A DNA stretch of 64,000 nt. Source: Amphiduros pacificus. Lineage: Eukaryota; Annelida; Polychaeta; Phyllodocida; Hesionidae. Of the stretch, positions 50,636 through 63,703 are shown piece by piece. How positions within the stretch are numbered: position 1 is the stretch's first letter; each line of letters opens with the position of its first letter. The translations under genes were made by a program, and so were the position numbers. The stretch lies in assembly GCA_949316495.1 (NCBI GenBank), contig OX439008.1, positions 8,770,001 to 8,834,000 of the forward strand, in the 5' to 3' direction. Under the pieces are notes generated by a model. It did no database searches, was not told the origin of the DNA, and saw nothing but the letters and a program-made list of their open reading frames with translations.

Positions 50636-53600
50636 TGGTTCTCTAATTACCACAGCTTCATATCGCTCCTTCTTTTATTTGCCCTTGATGTTGGTTGCAT
50701 TATTTGATGTGTATTTGTTTTTTTGTTATCTTAATATTGAATTTTACTACTAATGAGGAACTTAAATGCTTGTGAACTTATAATGTAAGAAATCAAAGTT
50801 TTATTCATTGGTACTGAATTATTTGATCTTTTGATTAACCCTTGAAACCTTGACATTTGTGAATGGCATAATCTGCCACATTTGAACATATTGATATTGA
50901 TATATGGAAGGCAATAAGAAATATAATCAAATATTGTGTTACTGGAACCTTTTCTTGTTCAATGTTGATTTAATCACTGTTAATTACATCTGAAATAAAA
51001 TTTTATATCTCAGTATGTCCTGATCGGATAAATCATCATGTAGATTAAGATATAAAGAGCTTTTTAAAGGCAGTTTGGTCAAAGTGAACACATTCATATA
51101 TGGTGTTATAGTATGCTAGGCCAGTGGAGGTCAGGATAGAGTATGGCCCCAGGCTCTCTGGACTTAATGACATTATAAGATACTCCACTCCCAGTATATT
51201 TATAATAGCCATATTGAGGTATACTCTGGTATTGCCATACAACAGATAAGTGTGACTAGATGAAGTGACCAGATGAAGTGACCAGTTGTCATGACCTTAT
51301 TGGGTCACATTTATTCAGGACCAAATGGATATCTGTCTTTAACCACTTGCAGACTAAGTATTTGCAATTTGAAGTTATATTTTCCTCTCAGTAATTCTGA
51401 CATACTGGCACTTGATCATGAGCTCAAATATCTGTCTACGACCTATGCTCTCCTATGACAGACATTTTCTCCTTCTGAGACTTAAAATTTCCAATTAAGC
51501 CATGCAAACACAAAAAAGATTGATAACATATTTTCATGACAAAGTAATATCTTGTTTATATATAAATAACTTGTGGCTGAAGTGATCCCATGAAACAATC
51601 AGGTGTCATGTAGCAAAGAATGTCATTAGTTGTAATGTGATGTGTTATTGTGCTGAATAGTGGCGAGGTGTGATGCTGAGGTAACTGGAGGCGGTCACAT
51701 GCGGCTGGAATGTGCAATATGCTGCCAGGAGAATATGATAGCACAAATGTGAGGCCAGGAATCCTACACCTCTCTTCATGCCTCTCACCTGTTGGTATAT
51801 ATACCAGTGTATAGGATGGACCGTGATAGGAAATGGCCAGCAGTAGTAAGCATGATCAGATAGAGTGGTGGACAGTGGTCAGATAATTATAGAACTGCTC
51901 TATAGGTCTATAAGATCTAATATTCAAACATCCATGTTTGCCAACCCACGCTTTGCATGATCTACTCCAATACAACTGATTTTGCCTCCCATAGAAAGTA
52001 AGTATATCATGTAAATAGAAAAGATCCTGCAGATATTATGAGCAGATACTGATAGAGGCAGCATTGGTGGCCGGAAGGTTAGGATATAATGCTCAGCTTT
52101 GATGTGGGGTGAATCCACTCGAGCCCGCCACAGCTTACTTCGCAGCCTCTCAGATATGAAGGATGGCATGCTGCCTTGGCTCCTATCTAAGTCCATTACC
52201 AACTGCAGGTTAAATACTGAGGCAAGAAATATAATGACACTGGCAGGACAAAGAGGGCGCTGCTTGTCTTATCATGCTTATGTTATCAGCAAAGTATAAA
52301 CCTTTCATCTCTGAGATGCAATATTCATTGCTTAAATGGAAAGATCTTATCATAGGTTCTTGTAATGTATGTCCATTAAAAATACATAAATATTGTGAAT
52401 AGGATAGACATGACTTTCCCTGACCTGTAAAAGGTTATTGACTGTGAGCAGATCAGCCAACTGAGGGAAGTTCGGGAAGCGGTCGCTCACCCCTCCTTTG
52501 CGGCCAGGCCCAGTTATGCCAAGAGAAAATCCTTCACTTCGAAAGGAAACCATGCTGTGCCAAAGATTGAGAAATAACAGTCTAAAAAGCAGATTGGGTG
52601 TATAGTGATGCATCATTAATAGTTAAAATAGATGCAAAAAAGATCCGGTCTACGGTCTGCTGGTAAGCTACTGAGGCATCAAAATGGATGACAAGTCTTA
52701 ATCTTTAACATACCTCAAAGTATAAACATCAAAACATAAACATCAAAACATGGTCTTCTGGGCTGTTGCTTTAAGTGATTGTGACAGAATGAGTCTGAAG
52801 GGCCTCCATTGTTGCGACCTTGAGCACACGTAAGGTTTATGTGATCTAAGAGGGCACGAAGAAGCTCAGTTTACACCTACTGCCCCAAGGGTAGGTACAA
52901 AGGTCATCTTAGTCTGGCTAATATGGTTTCCGCAATCTTGTGTAGAAGCTATATGATGTTGGGTTCTGGCTGTTGGGGTGCATGGGGTGGGATTTCAGTT
53001 AGTTGGGTTTGATGTTTGTACAGGCCTCTATGGGTATGGCCGGATGAGGTGAGGGGTTCTTGAGTGATCTCTACACACACCAAACTTGCCAAAGCTGAGC
53101 CCGACTGGGGGTCGTCTGGGAGTCGGAATGTGCTGTATATATCAGGCTATCTATCTATTTAATGGGAGAGCAATGTTCATTTCTGGTCCTGAAGGAGTGT
53201 AGTTAGGTTTACAGAATTGACCTGTGGAATAGACCGATAGGATAGACCCATGGGATAGACCTGCATTGATCACAGCAGAGATCACCATCAGGTACCTTCA
53301 CATATGCTCACCCTGCAAGTGGCAGGGCCACCCCGAGAAACATGATCAAATGTTTGTCCTAAGTGCATTTTAGTGTCCAGTGCTGTGAAGTAGGAAGTGG
53401 AGGTAGTAGAAGGTCACGGTGACTGCCCCCGGAGGATCTCGGGTCATGTGGATGTGGGGGAGCCCTCTGGTGGCAGAGGCAGTGGCATTTACCTGCCATC
53501 ACGCTGGGTCAAACAGGGTCAGTCATGAAAAGGTCATGCCTCACTCCGTAGCCCAGCAAAGCCATGTCCAGACATTCCAGGCCATGCAAAGGCCACAATA

Positions 53601-56289
53601 GGGAGTGCTGCTGATCTGCTCCCAGCCAATGAGAGAAAGCCATATAAAGCAGTGAATTCTGGGATAGGAATGGTTGCAGGTAGTCCCCAAAGTGACCAAA
53701 CCTTATTTGGGTAAAGAGGGCAGGGGCAGCCACACCCAAGTTGGATATTGGCCATGACAGCACAATTCTGAGGCGACACCCTAATGTGCCTTAACTCCAT
53801 ATCACTGTGACATATGTGGCTCCCTCTAGCATAGTGGCCACTCTGTCATCCAAATGGTCATATTCTGTGCAGGAGAAGACGTGTTTTGTGAGAGGAAGTT
53901 TGGTGTGAGGGGCAGGGTGGCAGGGATAATGCTAGAATAACAGGCAGTGATTGCTATTGATCCCCACAACACCATGGATATATAGCTCAGCTGGTCTGCC
54001 CATGTGGTGTCATGTATATATATACTGGCATGCTCTCACCCTGGACAACAAGTCACACACACCAGACAAGCAATTTACCCGCTCCATCGCACAGGTTTGC
54101 CAAACATGCCATGCCCCATCAAATATGAAGTCTGACCTTTCTTTCCAAATGGCACCTTTATTGAATAAATATGTAGATATTGTGAAAAATCTTGCTGTTG
54201 CTGAGGTCCGCATCATTGAGGAGTAGTTCATAAGGGTAGAAGTATGAACACTAGAGGTGTTAAAACCACCCGTGAGATCACCCATGAAAACTAGATGCAT
54301 CACTATGGAGCTCTCTTCTCAACTTTCAAATCTGTCCAAAGTCTCTCACAAGATTAATTAGAATTACTTTCATAACATAATTTTCCAGGGATTAAGGTAT
54401 ATGGCTTTTTGGCAAGAGGATGGTGATTGAAATCTCTCATAAATAATGGCAGATTGTTCTTCGTTGTTTAAATGAATCATGCCTGCTGCAATTATATAAA
54501 ATTTCAAATGTAAAAATATAAGATTAAGAAATATAAATTTATATTTTGGAGATATTCTGTTTACTGTGATCTGGTGTAGTATATAGGAACAAAACTGCAT
54601 CATTGAAGCATTCTTATATCAAAATAATATGCAATGCACAGAACAATGGTTATGTACATTTGATAATATACAACATAAAAGGATGAAGTGATGACCTTAG
54701 TTTTTTACCCTCAGCAATTTTGCCAAAAGGATATTATTGGAGCCTGTGCCGCCTGGACTTCTGGGTGTCTGGGCATCTGTCCCTTCCACTTTTGCTATAA
54801 GCTGAGGGGTCTGCGAATACTTCCCCCTGGTGGCAAAGTGCCTCACTAGGGCTACTAACTTTCGCATGTGACTAAACTATTAAAGTTACAAGAAGAATCA
54901 TCAGAAATGGTCAGAAACTATTACTAAGTGTACTGGTATACCTACCAATTTGGAGATGTCTTGACATATTGAACAAGTTTTACAAAACTTGTACCCAGAT
55001 TAAGGTTGATAGTATTATTATGACAGAGAATAGAAAGTGTCAATATTGTGCCCGAAAGTGGGTGAGTGATCTCCATTGGGTTAGCAATATTGCTATCTGG
55101 CCTGGTGACCTCTGAAGATAGCATTGACCACATTTGACGGAGCTTCTCATAACGGTACGATGATGCTCTGCCAATATCAGACCACTATACCAATGGACTT
55201 GTAAGTTAACCTGGTGTCAAAAGCAGATTGCGGCCCACTTTTCTACCATCCACAGAACTAACATGGACATATCTACTGCCGATATGATATGCCCTAGTTT
55301 ATATTGAGCTTATAACAACATTTACTCTTCCATGATAGTTATATGGTTAATCAATTAGGAAGTGCCATATCAATGATGATATATGGAAAGACAAGCCAGA
55401 GATTGCTTCACAACAATAGGGAAACTTGATACCAAATGAGATAATTGTTCCTGATTGCCTTTCAAAATAGGCAAGACAGGAAATGAAAAACTGAATGATA
55501 TGATCGTGACATAATATATGTGTTTATCCTTATTCTGGGGGAATTCTGTAGATTGAGGGTCAAGTCCCGGAGAGTTATCTTTACAGGATTTAAGGATATC
55601 AGTCTTACTAATGTGTGGCAGCTCTTCTGATTGGCACTTTTAGTAGTAGTGATATTCATGGCGTAATCATTTTGTGTCTTCAGGTGCATATATGACCAAA
55701 GAAAGACACAATGTATCAGCTATATAAAGAGAGGAATAAGAACAAAGGGAGAAAGAAAGTAGCTTTGAGACCTGAGAAGAGGATGTGGTGTAGCTGATGA
55801 ACTCATATTGCCTTGGATATATGCCACCTAATTGTTGAGTCGTGACCTTTGGGAAAATACATTCTGCAGCCACAAAAATGAATATTTCTGGAAAATTGAT
55901 TGGATGTTCACTTAGATTGTCTAGTTAGTGCTAGCAGGGTGGTCATTGTTGAGTCCTGACATGATGAGATGACCTCAGAGGTATGCAGGTTGCTGGTACA
56001 GAGGCTCAGATACCATGTAGTAGAATGTCTGTGACTATATACCTGTGTGGCTTCAGTGAGGGATCTGTGCTCTCCAGGGGAGTGACAGGGATGCGTGGTG
56101 CCGATATGTTATGTGGCTTCAGTCAGGCTTGCGGCAGAGTGACCTGAGAGGTCACGACCTGTCATGTGACTTCCTGCGTTCTTCATCACCTTGCCATGGT
56201 TGCCAGCCGTGACAAGGTCAAGCCTCAAGCCCACCTTGCCATACCATCACACTTGACCATTGCAAGCTCAATTCATCACCACACTCCTC
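50636..56289. other. Unique sequence, no supported gene
   Basis: GC content rises somewhat at 52.8-53.9 kb, but no recognisable exon is present there. ORFs reach 97 codons (54010-54303, minus strand) without a known domain. A weak tRNA-like stretch (A-box-like TGGCCGGAAGG at 52068-52078, then GGGGTGAATCC at 52106-52116) may be an old SINE head. Confidence 0.45.
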
Positions 56290-56740
56290 AAGTCAGGACT
56301 GAGAACTCTGCAGTCAGATCACAAGCTCTGTAGTCAAATGTCAAGGTAACCAGTTCGTACCCAAGCCTGCAGTCAGAACACAAGGTCTACACTTAGATGT
56401 CAAGGTCTATAGTCAGAATTTAAGGTCTACAGTCAGAATCCAAGGTCTATCGTCAGAATCCAAGACAACAGTCAGGATTCAAGGTCTACAATCAGATACA
56501 AAAGGTGTACAGTCTACAGATTACAAGGTATACAGTTGTATATCATTGTCTACAGTCTGTCAAGACGCTCAGTCAGAACTCAATATCTTCAGTTCAATGT
56601 CAAGGTCTCTTGTCCCATTTCAATTTCTACAGTCTAATCTCAATCTTTTTGGTCAGATCTCAGGTTTCTGGGCTGCCACCACACTCTGCAGTTCAAACTC
56701 AAGGTCTGTGGTTGCCACGGGGATCAGAGGCATCACGAGC
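56290..56740. repeat. Highly degenerate ~20-bp tandem repeat
   Basis: Repeated AAGGTCTACAGTCAGAATC-like words, clearest at 56370-56520 and fading on both sides (CAAGGTCTCTTGTCC, CAAGGTCTGTGGTTGCC). This looks like an old, decaying minisatellite. The 132-codon ORF at 56505-56903 partly overlaps it and has no known domain. Confidence 0.7.
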
Positions 56741-57793
56741 AAGTGTGATGCTATTAATTGAAGATCAGTTGGTTACAAGGAAGGGCTGTCCTCGTGGGTG
56801 GTCAGACTTGGCACCCAGCAGACCCCTCAATCAACCACTGTCTCAATGTCAACATCCAATTTCTATGAAAGCAGCTTGTCAGATTGGTGAATGGCCTCCC
56901 TGATCCAGAGCAAGAGCTCAATCCTACCAAGGTCACCATTCCTGCACAAATGTCACAAATCTTCACAATCTTCATATTCCAATGTTGACCTTCAAATTTG
57001 CAATATTCTGATGTAAAGAAGCCGCCAATCACAAAAAAATAAAAGATTACCATGTCAAAGTGATGCTGAAATATCTATTATTATGATATTCTCTTATGGG
57101 TTTTGATAATCTGAGTATTATGTTTCAATAAAGTAATGAGGACAGTAATGATGATTTGGTATCAATGCAATGTTAATGATGAATCTGAAAGTTTAATTGC
57201 CAATGACATGGGATTCAGCATAGCCTTAACAATGGGGGATATTTTTGCCAGATGATAGGTGAAAGTAGTTGATTAGTTTGTAACCGTATAAGAAAAATCA
57301 CTTAATAATTCATGTGAAAGATAGGAGTAAATTGTCTTTCAAATCTCTGAAAAGGAAATGCATTTTGTAATTTGTTAGGAGAATAATGTTGCATGATTTT
57401 GGGGATTTGTTTTTGTGTAATGAAATATTTGAGGTGAGATAGTCCAATGTGGCATTAGATATCACATAGTACGATGGTGGATTGAACATTGGCTGCTGAA
57501 TCAAAGCTTCCAGCCATTAATTATGCATAGACACAAATATGATAACATTGTCGTGTGCCATAAAAAAGCAGGGCATAATAAGAATCCCTGTGAGGTGTAC
57601 TTAGATTCAACACAGTATTAATGTGAGACTTGCATGAAAGGCTTCCACAATGAGAACAGCTTGTGATCGGTGGTAAATGCATGCTCAGGGAGGGCTCCAT
57701 GCCGATGCAGACCTGCTCCCTGGAGTCACTGATGGCTATGTGCCTAGACGTGTATACCATCTTTGTTTATATTTAAATAGTGCCCCCTTTATT
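56741..57793. other. Unique AT-rich sequence, no supported feature
   Basis: ORFs of 60-85 codons without recognised domains. Confidence 0.5.
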
Positions 57794-59682
57794 ACCCTCA
57801 GCCCCTGATGTAATCAGGCTGAGGGTATTGCAGTACTCCTGGCGTGGGTATGTATGTATGTATGTATGTATGTCTGTATGTATGTATGTATGTCTGTAGC
57901 GAACATCCTTGTCATCGCGATAACTCAAGAACAAATGATGGCAGCTTCATGAAACTTGACACACATATGCATCTGGTGAAAACCTCGGACGAGTTTGATG
58001 GACGGCGACCTTGACCAATTTTTCAAGGTCACAGGAACAATTATGTGAAATCCCAAGAATCACAATAACTCAAGAACGAATAATGGTAGCTTTATGAGAT
58101 TTGACACACATAAGTATCTGGTGAAGACCTCAGAATTCTTTCTATGAAACATGACCTTCACCTACTTTTCAAGGTCACAGGGACAATTATGTGAAATCAT
58201 CTTGTCATCGCGATAACTCAAGAACAAATGATGGCAGCTTCATGAAACTTGACACACATATGCATCTGGTGAAAACCTCGGACGAGTTCGATGGACGGCG
58301 ACCTTGACCTATTTTTCAAGGTCACAGGGACAGTTATGTGAAATCCCAAGAATCACAATAACTCAAGAACGAATAATGGTAGCTTTATTAGATTTGACAC
58401 ACATAAGTATCTGTTGATGACCTAAGAATTTTTACTATGAAACATGACCTTCACCTACTTTTCAAGGTCACAGGGACAATTATGTGAAATCATCTTGTCA
58501 TCGCGATAACTCGAGAACAAATGATGGCAGCTTCATGAAACTTGACACACAAAAGCATCTGGTTAAAACCTCGAATGAGTTCGATGGATGGCGACCTTGA
58601 CCTATTTTTCAAGGTCACGGACAATTATGTGAAATCCCAAGAATCGCAATAACTCAAGAACGAATGATGGCAGCTTTATGAGATTTGACACACACAAGCA
58701 TCTGGTGAAGACCTCAGAATTTTTTCTTTGAAACATGACCTTTACCTACTTTTCAAGGTCACAGGGATAATTATGTGAAATCATCCTTGTCATCGTGATA
58801 ACTCAAGAACAAATGATGGCAGCTTCATGAAACTTTACACACATAAGCATCTGGTGAAAACCTCGGACAAGTTCGGTGGACGGCGACCTTGACCTATTTT
58901 TCAAGGTCACAGGGACAATTATGTGAAATCCCAAGAATCGCAATAACTCAAGAACGAATGATGGCAGCTTTATGAGATTTGACACACACAAGCATCTGGT
59001 GAAGACCTCAGACTTCTCTTGATGGAACATGACCTTCACCTGATTTCAAGGTCACAGGGACAATTATGTGAAATCATCCTTGTCATCGTGATAACTTAAG
59101 AACAAATGATGGCAGCTTCATGAAACTTTACACGCATAAGCATCTGGTGAAAACCTCGGACTAGTTCGGTGGACAGCGACCTTGACCTATTTTTCAAGGT
59201 CACAGGGACAATTATGTGAAATCCCAAGAATCGCAATAACTCAAGAACGAATGATGGCAGCTTTATGAGATTTGACACACACAAGCATCTGGTGAAGACC
59301 TCAGACTTCTCTTGATGGAACATGACCTTCACCTGATTTCAAGGTCACAGGGACAATTATGTGAAATCATCCTTGTCATCGTGATAACTTAAGAACAAAT
59401 GATGGCAGCTTCATGAAAATTGACACACATAAGAATCTGGGAAGACTCCAGATGAGTTTGATGGACGGTGACCTTAACCTGCTTTTCAAGGTCACAGGCC
59501 CATATCAATAATTCTAGAGTAAATGATGACAGTTTCATGATACTTGACACACCTAAGCTATCAAAGGAAGTAGATTTTATGGGTTTTTTACCCCTGTATC
59601 AATTTGCCTTGGTGCAGTGACGTTTTGTTCACAAATATTGTGTGGAGCAAATGTTGTGCAATGAGTTACCAGGGCTGAGGGT
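57794..59682 (-). mobile_element. 1.9-kb non-autonomous composite element (pearl / Helentron-derived type)
   Basis: The left end is ACCCTCAGCCC (57794-57804) and the right end GGGCTGAGGGT (59672-59682), its exact reverse complement. Twelve bases inside the left end, GGCTGAGGGT (57817-57826) repeats the inverted end, so the left terminus can fold into a 10-bp hairpin. A (TATG)n microsatellite follows (about 57847-57898), then 5.4 copies of a 293-bp tandem unit, then about 150 bp of unique tail. T flanks both ends. Tandem core plus tetranucleotide microsatellite is the layout of bivalve pearl elements. Subterminal inversions, a hairpin near one end and insertion between T and T are features described for Helentron-derived elements. 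The strand is inferred from the hairpin, expected near the 3' end. No protein is encoded. Confidence 0.65.
57908..59500. repeat. 293-bp tandem unit, about 5.4 copies, itself a ~146-bp dimer
   Basis: CTTGTCATCG starts units at 57908, 58201, 58494, 58786, 59079 and 59372. Each unit has two related halves: AACTCAAGAACAAATGATGG plus CAGCTTCATGAAACTTGACA, and AACTCAAGAACGAATGATGG plus CAGCTTTATGAGATTTGACA. Both halves end TTTTCAAGGTCACAGGGACA. Two identical-looking 78-codon minus-strand ORFs (58803-59039 and 59096-59332) are unit-internal and probably meaningless. Confidence 0.95.
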
Positions 59683-60227
59683 TGATGCATCTCTGATGCC
59701 TATGTTTAAATATTGTAACACCCAATTACACAATTCTCCTTAGAGTCAGATATGCTCTCAGAGTCTTAAATAAATATATTTTCTTTATGTAATGAGGATT
59801 TTGTTGTTTCTGTCTAATTTGGTTGAGAGACCTTGAGATCAAAGGTTAATTGGGTATTGAACCCTCTTTGCACCAGTGTTGCCAATGCATACAAGTGAGC
59901 AGTACTGTGTTAGTGATCAGTGTGACACTCCTGGTCTAAATGAGCAGTACAAGTCAGTGGTATGTGTCATCATGAGTGCTATTGGGCCCATCTCAGCCTT
60001 CTATATATGTATGCAGCTGAGGGATGCTTGAAGAATCAGTCCTGATCACCTTCTATCTGATAGAATTATAAGCCTGGTGTGACCAATCACCTCAACAAGA
60101 CTATGATAAGAAGTCCGGACCCATGAATCTAATGAATCTACAGGGGCTTCTCCTTCTGACCATGCAACATGCCTCCTCTTTCCCTCTCAACCTTCTCAAC
60201 CCTGGCTCCCCTCATCTGACAGGTACA
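59683..60227. other. Unique spacer
   Basis: No gene or repeat that I can support. Confidence 0.5.
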
Positions 60228-61252
60228 CCTTGTGACCAATGCAGACCTTGTGACCAACATTGACCTTGTGACCAACATAGACCTTGTGACCAACATAGAC
60301 CTCATGACCAACATAGACCTTGTGACCAATGCAGACCTTGTGACCAATGCAGACCTTGTGACCAATGCCGACCTTGTGACCAATGCCGACCTTGTGACCA
60401 ACATAGTCCTTGTGACCAATGCAGACCTTGTGACCAACATAGACCTTGTGACCAACATAGACCTTGTGACCAATGCAGACCTTGTGACCAACATAGACCT
60501 TGTGACCAATGCAGACCTTGTGACCAACATAGACCTTGTGACCAACATAGACCTTGTGACCAACATAGACCTCGTGACCAACATAGACCTCGTGACCAAT
60601 GCAGACCTTGTGACCAATGCAGACCTTGTGACCAATGCCGACCTTGTGACCAACATAGACCTTATGACCAACATAGACCTTGTGACCAACATAGACCTTG
60701 TGACCAGCATAGACCTTGTGACCAATGCAGACCTTGTGACCAATGCAGACCTTGTGACCAACATAGACCTTGTGACCAACATAGTCCTTGTGACCAATGC
60801 AGACCTTGTGACCAACATAGACCTTGTGACCAACATAGACCTCGTGACCAACATAGACCTCGTGACCAATGCAGACCTTGTGACCAATGCAGACCTTGTG
60901 ACCAACATAGACCTTGTGACCAACATAGTCCTTGTGACCAATGCAGACCTTGTGACCAACATAGACCTTGTGACCAACATAGACCTCGTGACCAACATTG
61001 AGCTTGTGACCAATGCAGACCTCATGACCAACATAGACCTTGTGACCAATGCAGACCTTGTGACCAACATAGACCTTGTGACCAACATAGACCTTGTGAC
61101 CAACATAGACCTTGTGACCAACATAGACCTTGTGACCAGCATAGACCTTGTGACCAACATAGACCTTGTGACCAACATAGACCTTGTGACCAACATAGAC
61201 CTTGTGACCAACATAGTCCTTGTGACCAATGCAGATCTTGTGACCAACAGAA
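60228..61252. repeat. 18-bp minisatellite, about 57 copies, with a decayed right flank
   Basis: The unit is CCTTGTGACCAACATAGA, alternating with CCTTGTGACCAATGCAGA and rarer CCGACC and TAGTCC forms. A block carrying CCTCGTGACCAACATAGA twice recurs with a 270-bp (15-unit) offset (60571 and 60841). The array fades into CCTTGAGACCTTCACAGA copies to about 61430. Plus- and minus-strand frames stay open for 348-380 codons because the unit is six codons long. Confidence 0.97.
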
Positions 61253-61430
61253 ACGTTCACAGACAACATAGACCATGAATCCTTCACAGACCTTGAGACA
61301 TTTACAGACCTCGACTCCAATGGAGACCTTGTGACCAATATGACTTTGTGACCAACATAGACCTTGAGACCTTCACAGACCTTGAGACCTTCACAGACTT
61401 TGAGAGCTTCAAAGAGCTTGAGACTCTTTT

Positions 61431-62411
61431 AGAAAAATCTTCAATTCATATGATGTCAAAGGGAAGACTTTTCCTCTCTTGGTTGTCATGGTGATCCCAG
61501 TGTGGGTTTATCAAGGGGTGCCAAATAGAACATACTTTTCTTTTCAGCCTTTAAAAGTAAATATTTCATGTTGGCAATAGACAGGGCAAAAGTGATTTTT
61601 GCAGTTGCTTTGACTTCCCCATCTCATCTTAGAGTCATTGTCACTTTCTATATGTGTCTGATATGCAATGTGTACAGTAGGTATAGTAGTGTACTATGTC
61701 TCTTCATCAATCTAGTATCCTGGATATACTTATATATAGTGAATATCATGAACAGCACAAAGTGGCTCAAATAACATTAATATGTAATTCAATATACTCA
61801 GATAGAGTGAAAGGGAACAGAATGAATTGCTTTGTAGAAAGCAACAAGTTCAATCGCATTTTTGAAATTCAGTTAAAGAAACTAAGAAAATGAAGTGTTT
61901 TTTCTTTTACATGTTTTAAAAATAGTTTGATTTAAGAATTGATTTATTTCTTGATTAAATTAAAGGCTTCATATCCCAATGTAGGCTTTCTAAGGCTTCC
62001 TTCAGATGTCTGAGGTTTACTTGCCTCCCTTATGGCATGGTGTGTGAGAGGCACTGTCAGCTTCTCTGTCTCATCCTATCCTATTTTGTCACATAGTGTT
62101 GCAAACATTGATAGTTTGTTTATCTGCCCATTTTGTATAAAACAGTATATCTAAAGCCTGTGCTGTTTTGACAGATATTATAATATTTCACTGTTATCCC
62201 TGGATAGGCAATTGCCATTAAATGTTCAGTCCTTTAAGGGAACACAATTATGTGTCCTTGTCTGAATAATAGATAAGATGGATACCAATCAAATAGAATT
62301 TTCATATCAGATTGAGATATGTTGAAATGTAAATACTCTAGTTTGATGATCTGTCTCGATTCACAGTCTATTTATGATAGTATAATGAAATCTAGTAGAT
62401 TTGGGATGACT
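61431..62411. other. Unique AT-rich spacer
   Basis: Two overlapping 65-68-codon ORFs with no recognised domain; nothing else supported. Confidence 0.5.
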
Positions 62412-63703
62412 TGGTATGGACTTGTCTGGTTCACCCTGGCTGGCTTGGTATGGACTTGTCTGGTCCACCCTGGCTGGCTTGGTATGGACTTGTTTGGTCC
62501 ACCCTGGCTGGCTTGGTATAGACTTGTTCGGTCCACCCTGGTTGGCTTGGTATGGACTTGTCTGTTCCACCCTGGTTGGGTTGGTATGGACTTGTTTGGT
62601 CCACCCTGGCTGGCTTGGTATGGACTTGTTTGGTCCACCCTGGTTGGCTTGGTATGGACTTGTCTGTTCCACCCTGGTTGGGTTGGTATGGACTTGTTTG
62701 GTCCACCCTGGCTGGCTTGGTATGGACTTGTTTGGTCCACCCTGGCTGGCTTGGTATGGACTTGTTTGGTCCACCCTGGTTGGCTTGGTATGGACTTGTC
62801 TGTTCCACCCTGGTTGGGTTGGTATGGACTTGTTTGGTCCACCCTGGCTGGCTTGGTATGGACTTGTTTGGTCCACCCTGGTTGGCTTGGTATGGACTTG
62901 TTTGGTCCACCCTGGTTGGCTTGGTATGGACTTGTCTGTTCCACCCTGGTTGGGTTGGTATGGACTTCAATGGTTCACCCTGGCTGGCTTGGTATGGACT
63001 TGTTTGGTCCACCCTGGCTGGCTTGGTATGGACTTGTTTGGTCCACCCTGGTTGGCTTGGTATGGACTTGTCTGTTCCACCCTGGTTGGGTTGGTATGGA
63101 CTTGTTTGGTCCACCCTGGCTGGCTTGATATGGACTTGTTTGGTCCACCCTGGCTGGCTTGGTATGGACTTGTCTGTTCCACCCTGGTTGGGTTGGTATG
63201 GACTTCAATGGTTCACCCTGGCTGGCTTGGTATGGACTTGTTTGGTCCACCCTGGCTGGCTTGGTATGGACTTGTTTGGTCCACCCTGGTTGGCTTGGTA
63301 TGGACTTGTTTGGTCCACCCTGGCTGGCTTGGTATGGACTTGTTTGGTCCACCCTGGCTAGCTTGGTATGGACTTGTTTGGTCCACCCTGGCTGGCTTGG
63401 TATGGATTTGTTTGGTCCACCCTGGCTGGCTTGGTATGGACTTGTTTGGTCCACCCTGGCTGGCTTGGTATGGACTTGTCTGGTCCACCCTGGTTGGGTT
63501 GATATGGACTTCTCTGGTTCACCCTGGCTGGCTTGGTATGGACTTGTCTGGTTCATCCTGGCTGGCTTGGTATGGACTTGTTTGGTCCACCCTGGCTGGC
63601 TTGGTATGGACTTGTTTGGTCCACCCTGGCTGGCTTGGTATGGACTTGTTTGGTCCACCCTGGTTGGGTTGGTATGGACTTGTTTGGTCCACCCTGGCTG
63701 GTT
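62412..63703. repeat. 34-bp minisatellite, 38 copies
   Basis: The unit is TGGTATGGACTTGTTTGGTC then CACCCTGGCTGGCT. Variants (GTCTGTTCC, GGTTGGGT, CTTCAATGGTTC) are arranged in three-unit (102-bp) and seven-unit (238-bp) blocks; the CTTCAATGG marker is at 62965 and 63203. No plus-strand frame of the consensus contains a stop, which gives ORFs of up to 455 codons (62416-63783) that run into unique flank. I treat them as non-coding. Confidence 0.97.

Noticed and set aside
52060-52130. tRNA-like stretch with TGGCCGGAAGG and GGGGTGAATCC
   Set aside because: The B-box lacks two bases of the consensus and no convincing T-arm forms; at best an old SINE head.
53951-54303. Overlapping 91- and 97-codon ORFs on both strands
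   Set aside because: The minus-strand peptide briefly resembles transposon-type protein (VFMGDLTGGFN), but no catalytic motif or flanking similarity supports it.
60138-61338. ORFs of 348-380 codons on both strands (LVTNID-like and VGHKVY-like repeats)
   Set aside because: Read-through of the 18-bp array. No unique domain, signal peptide or splice sites.
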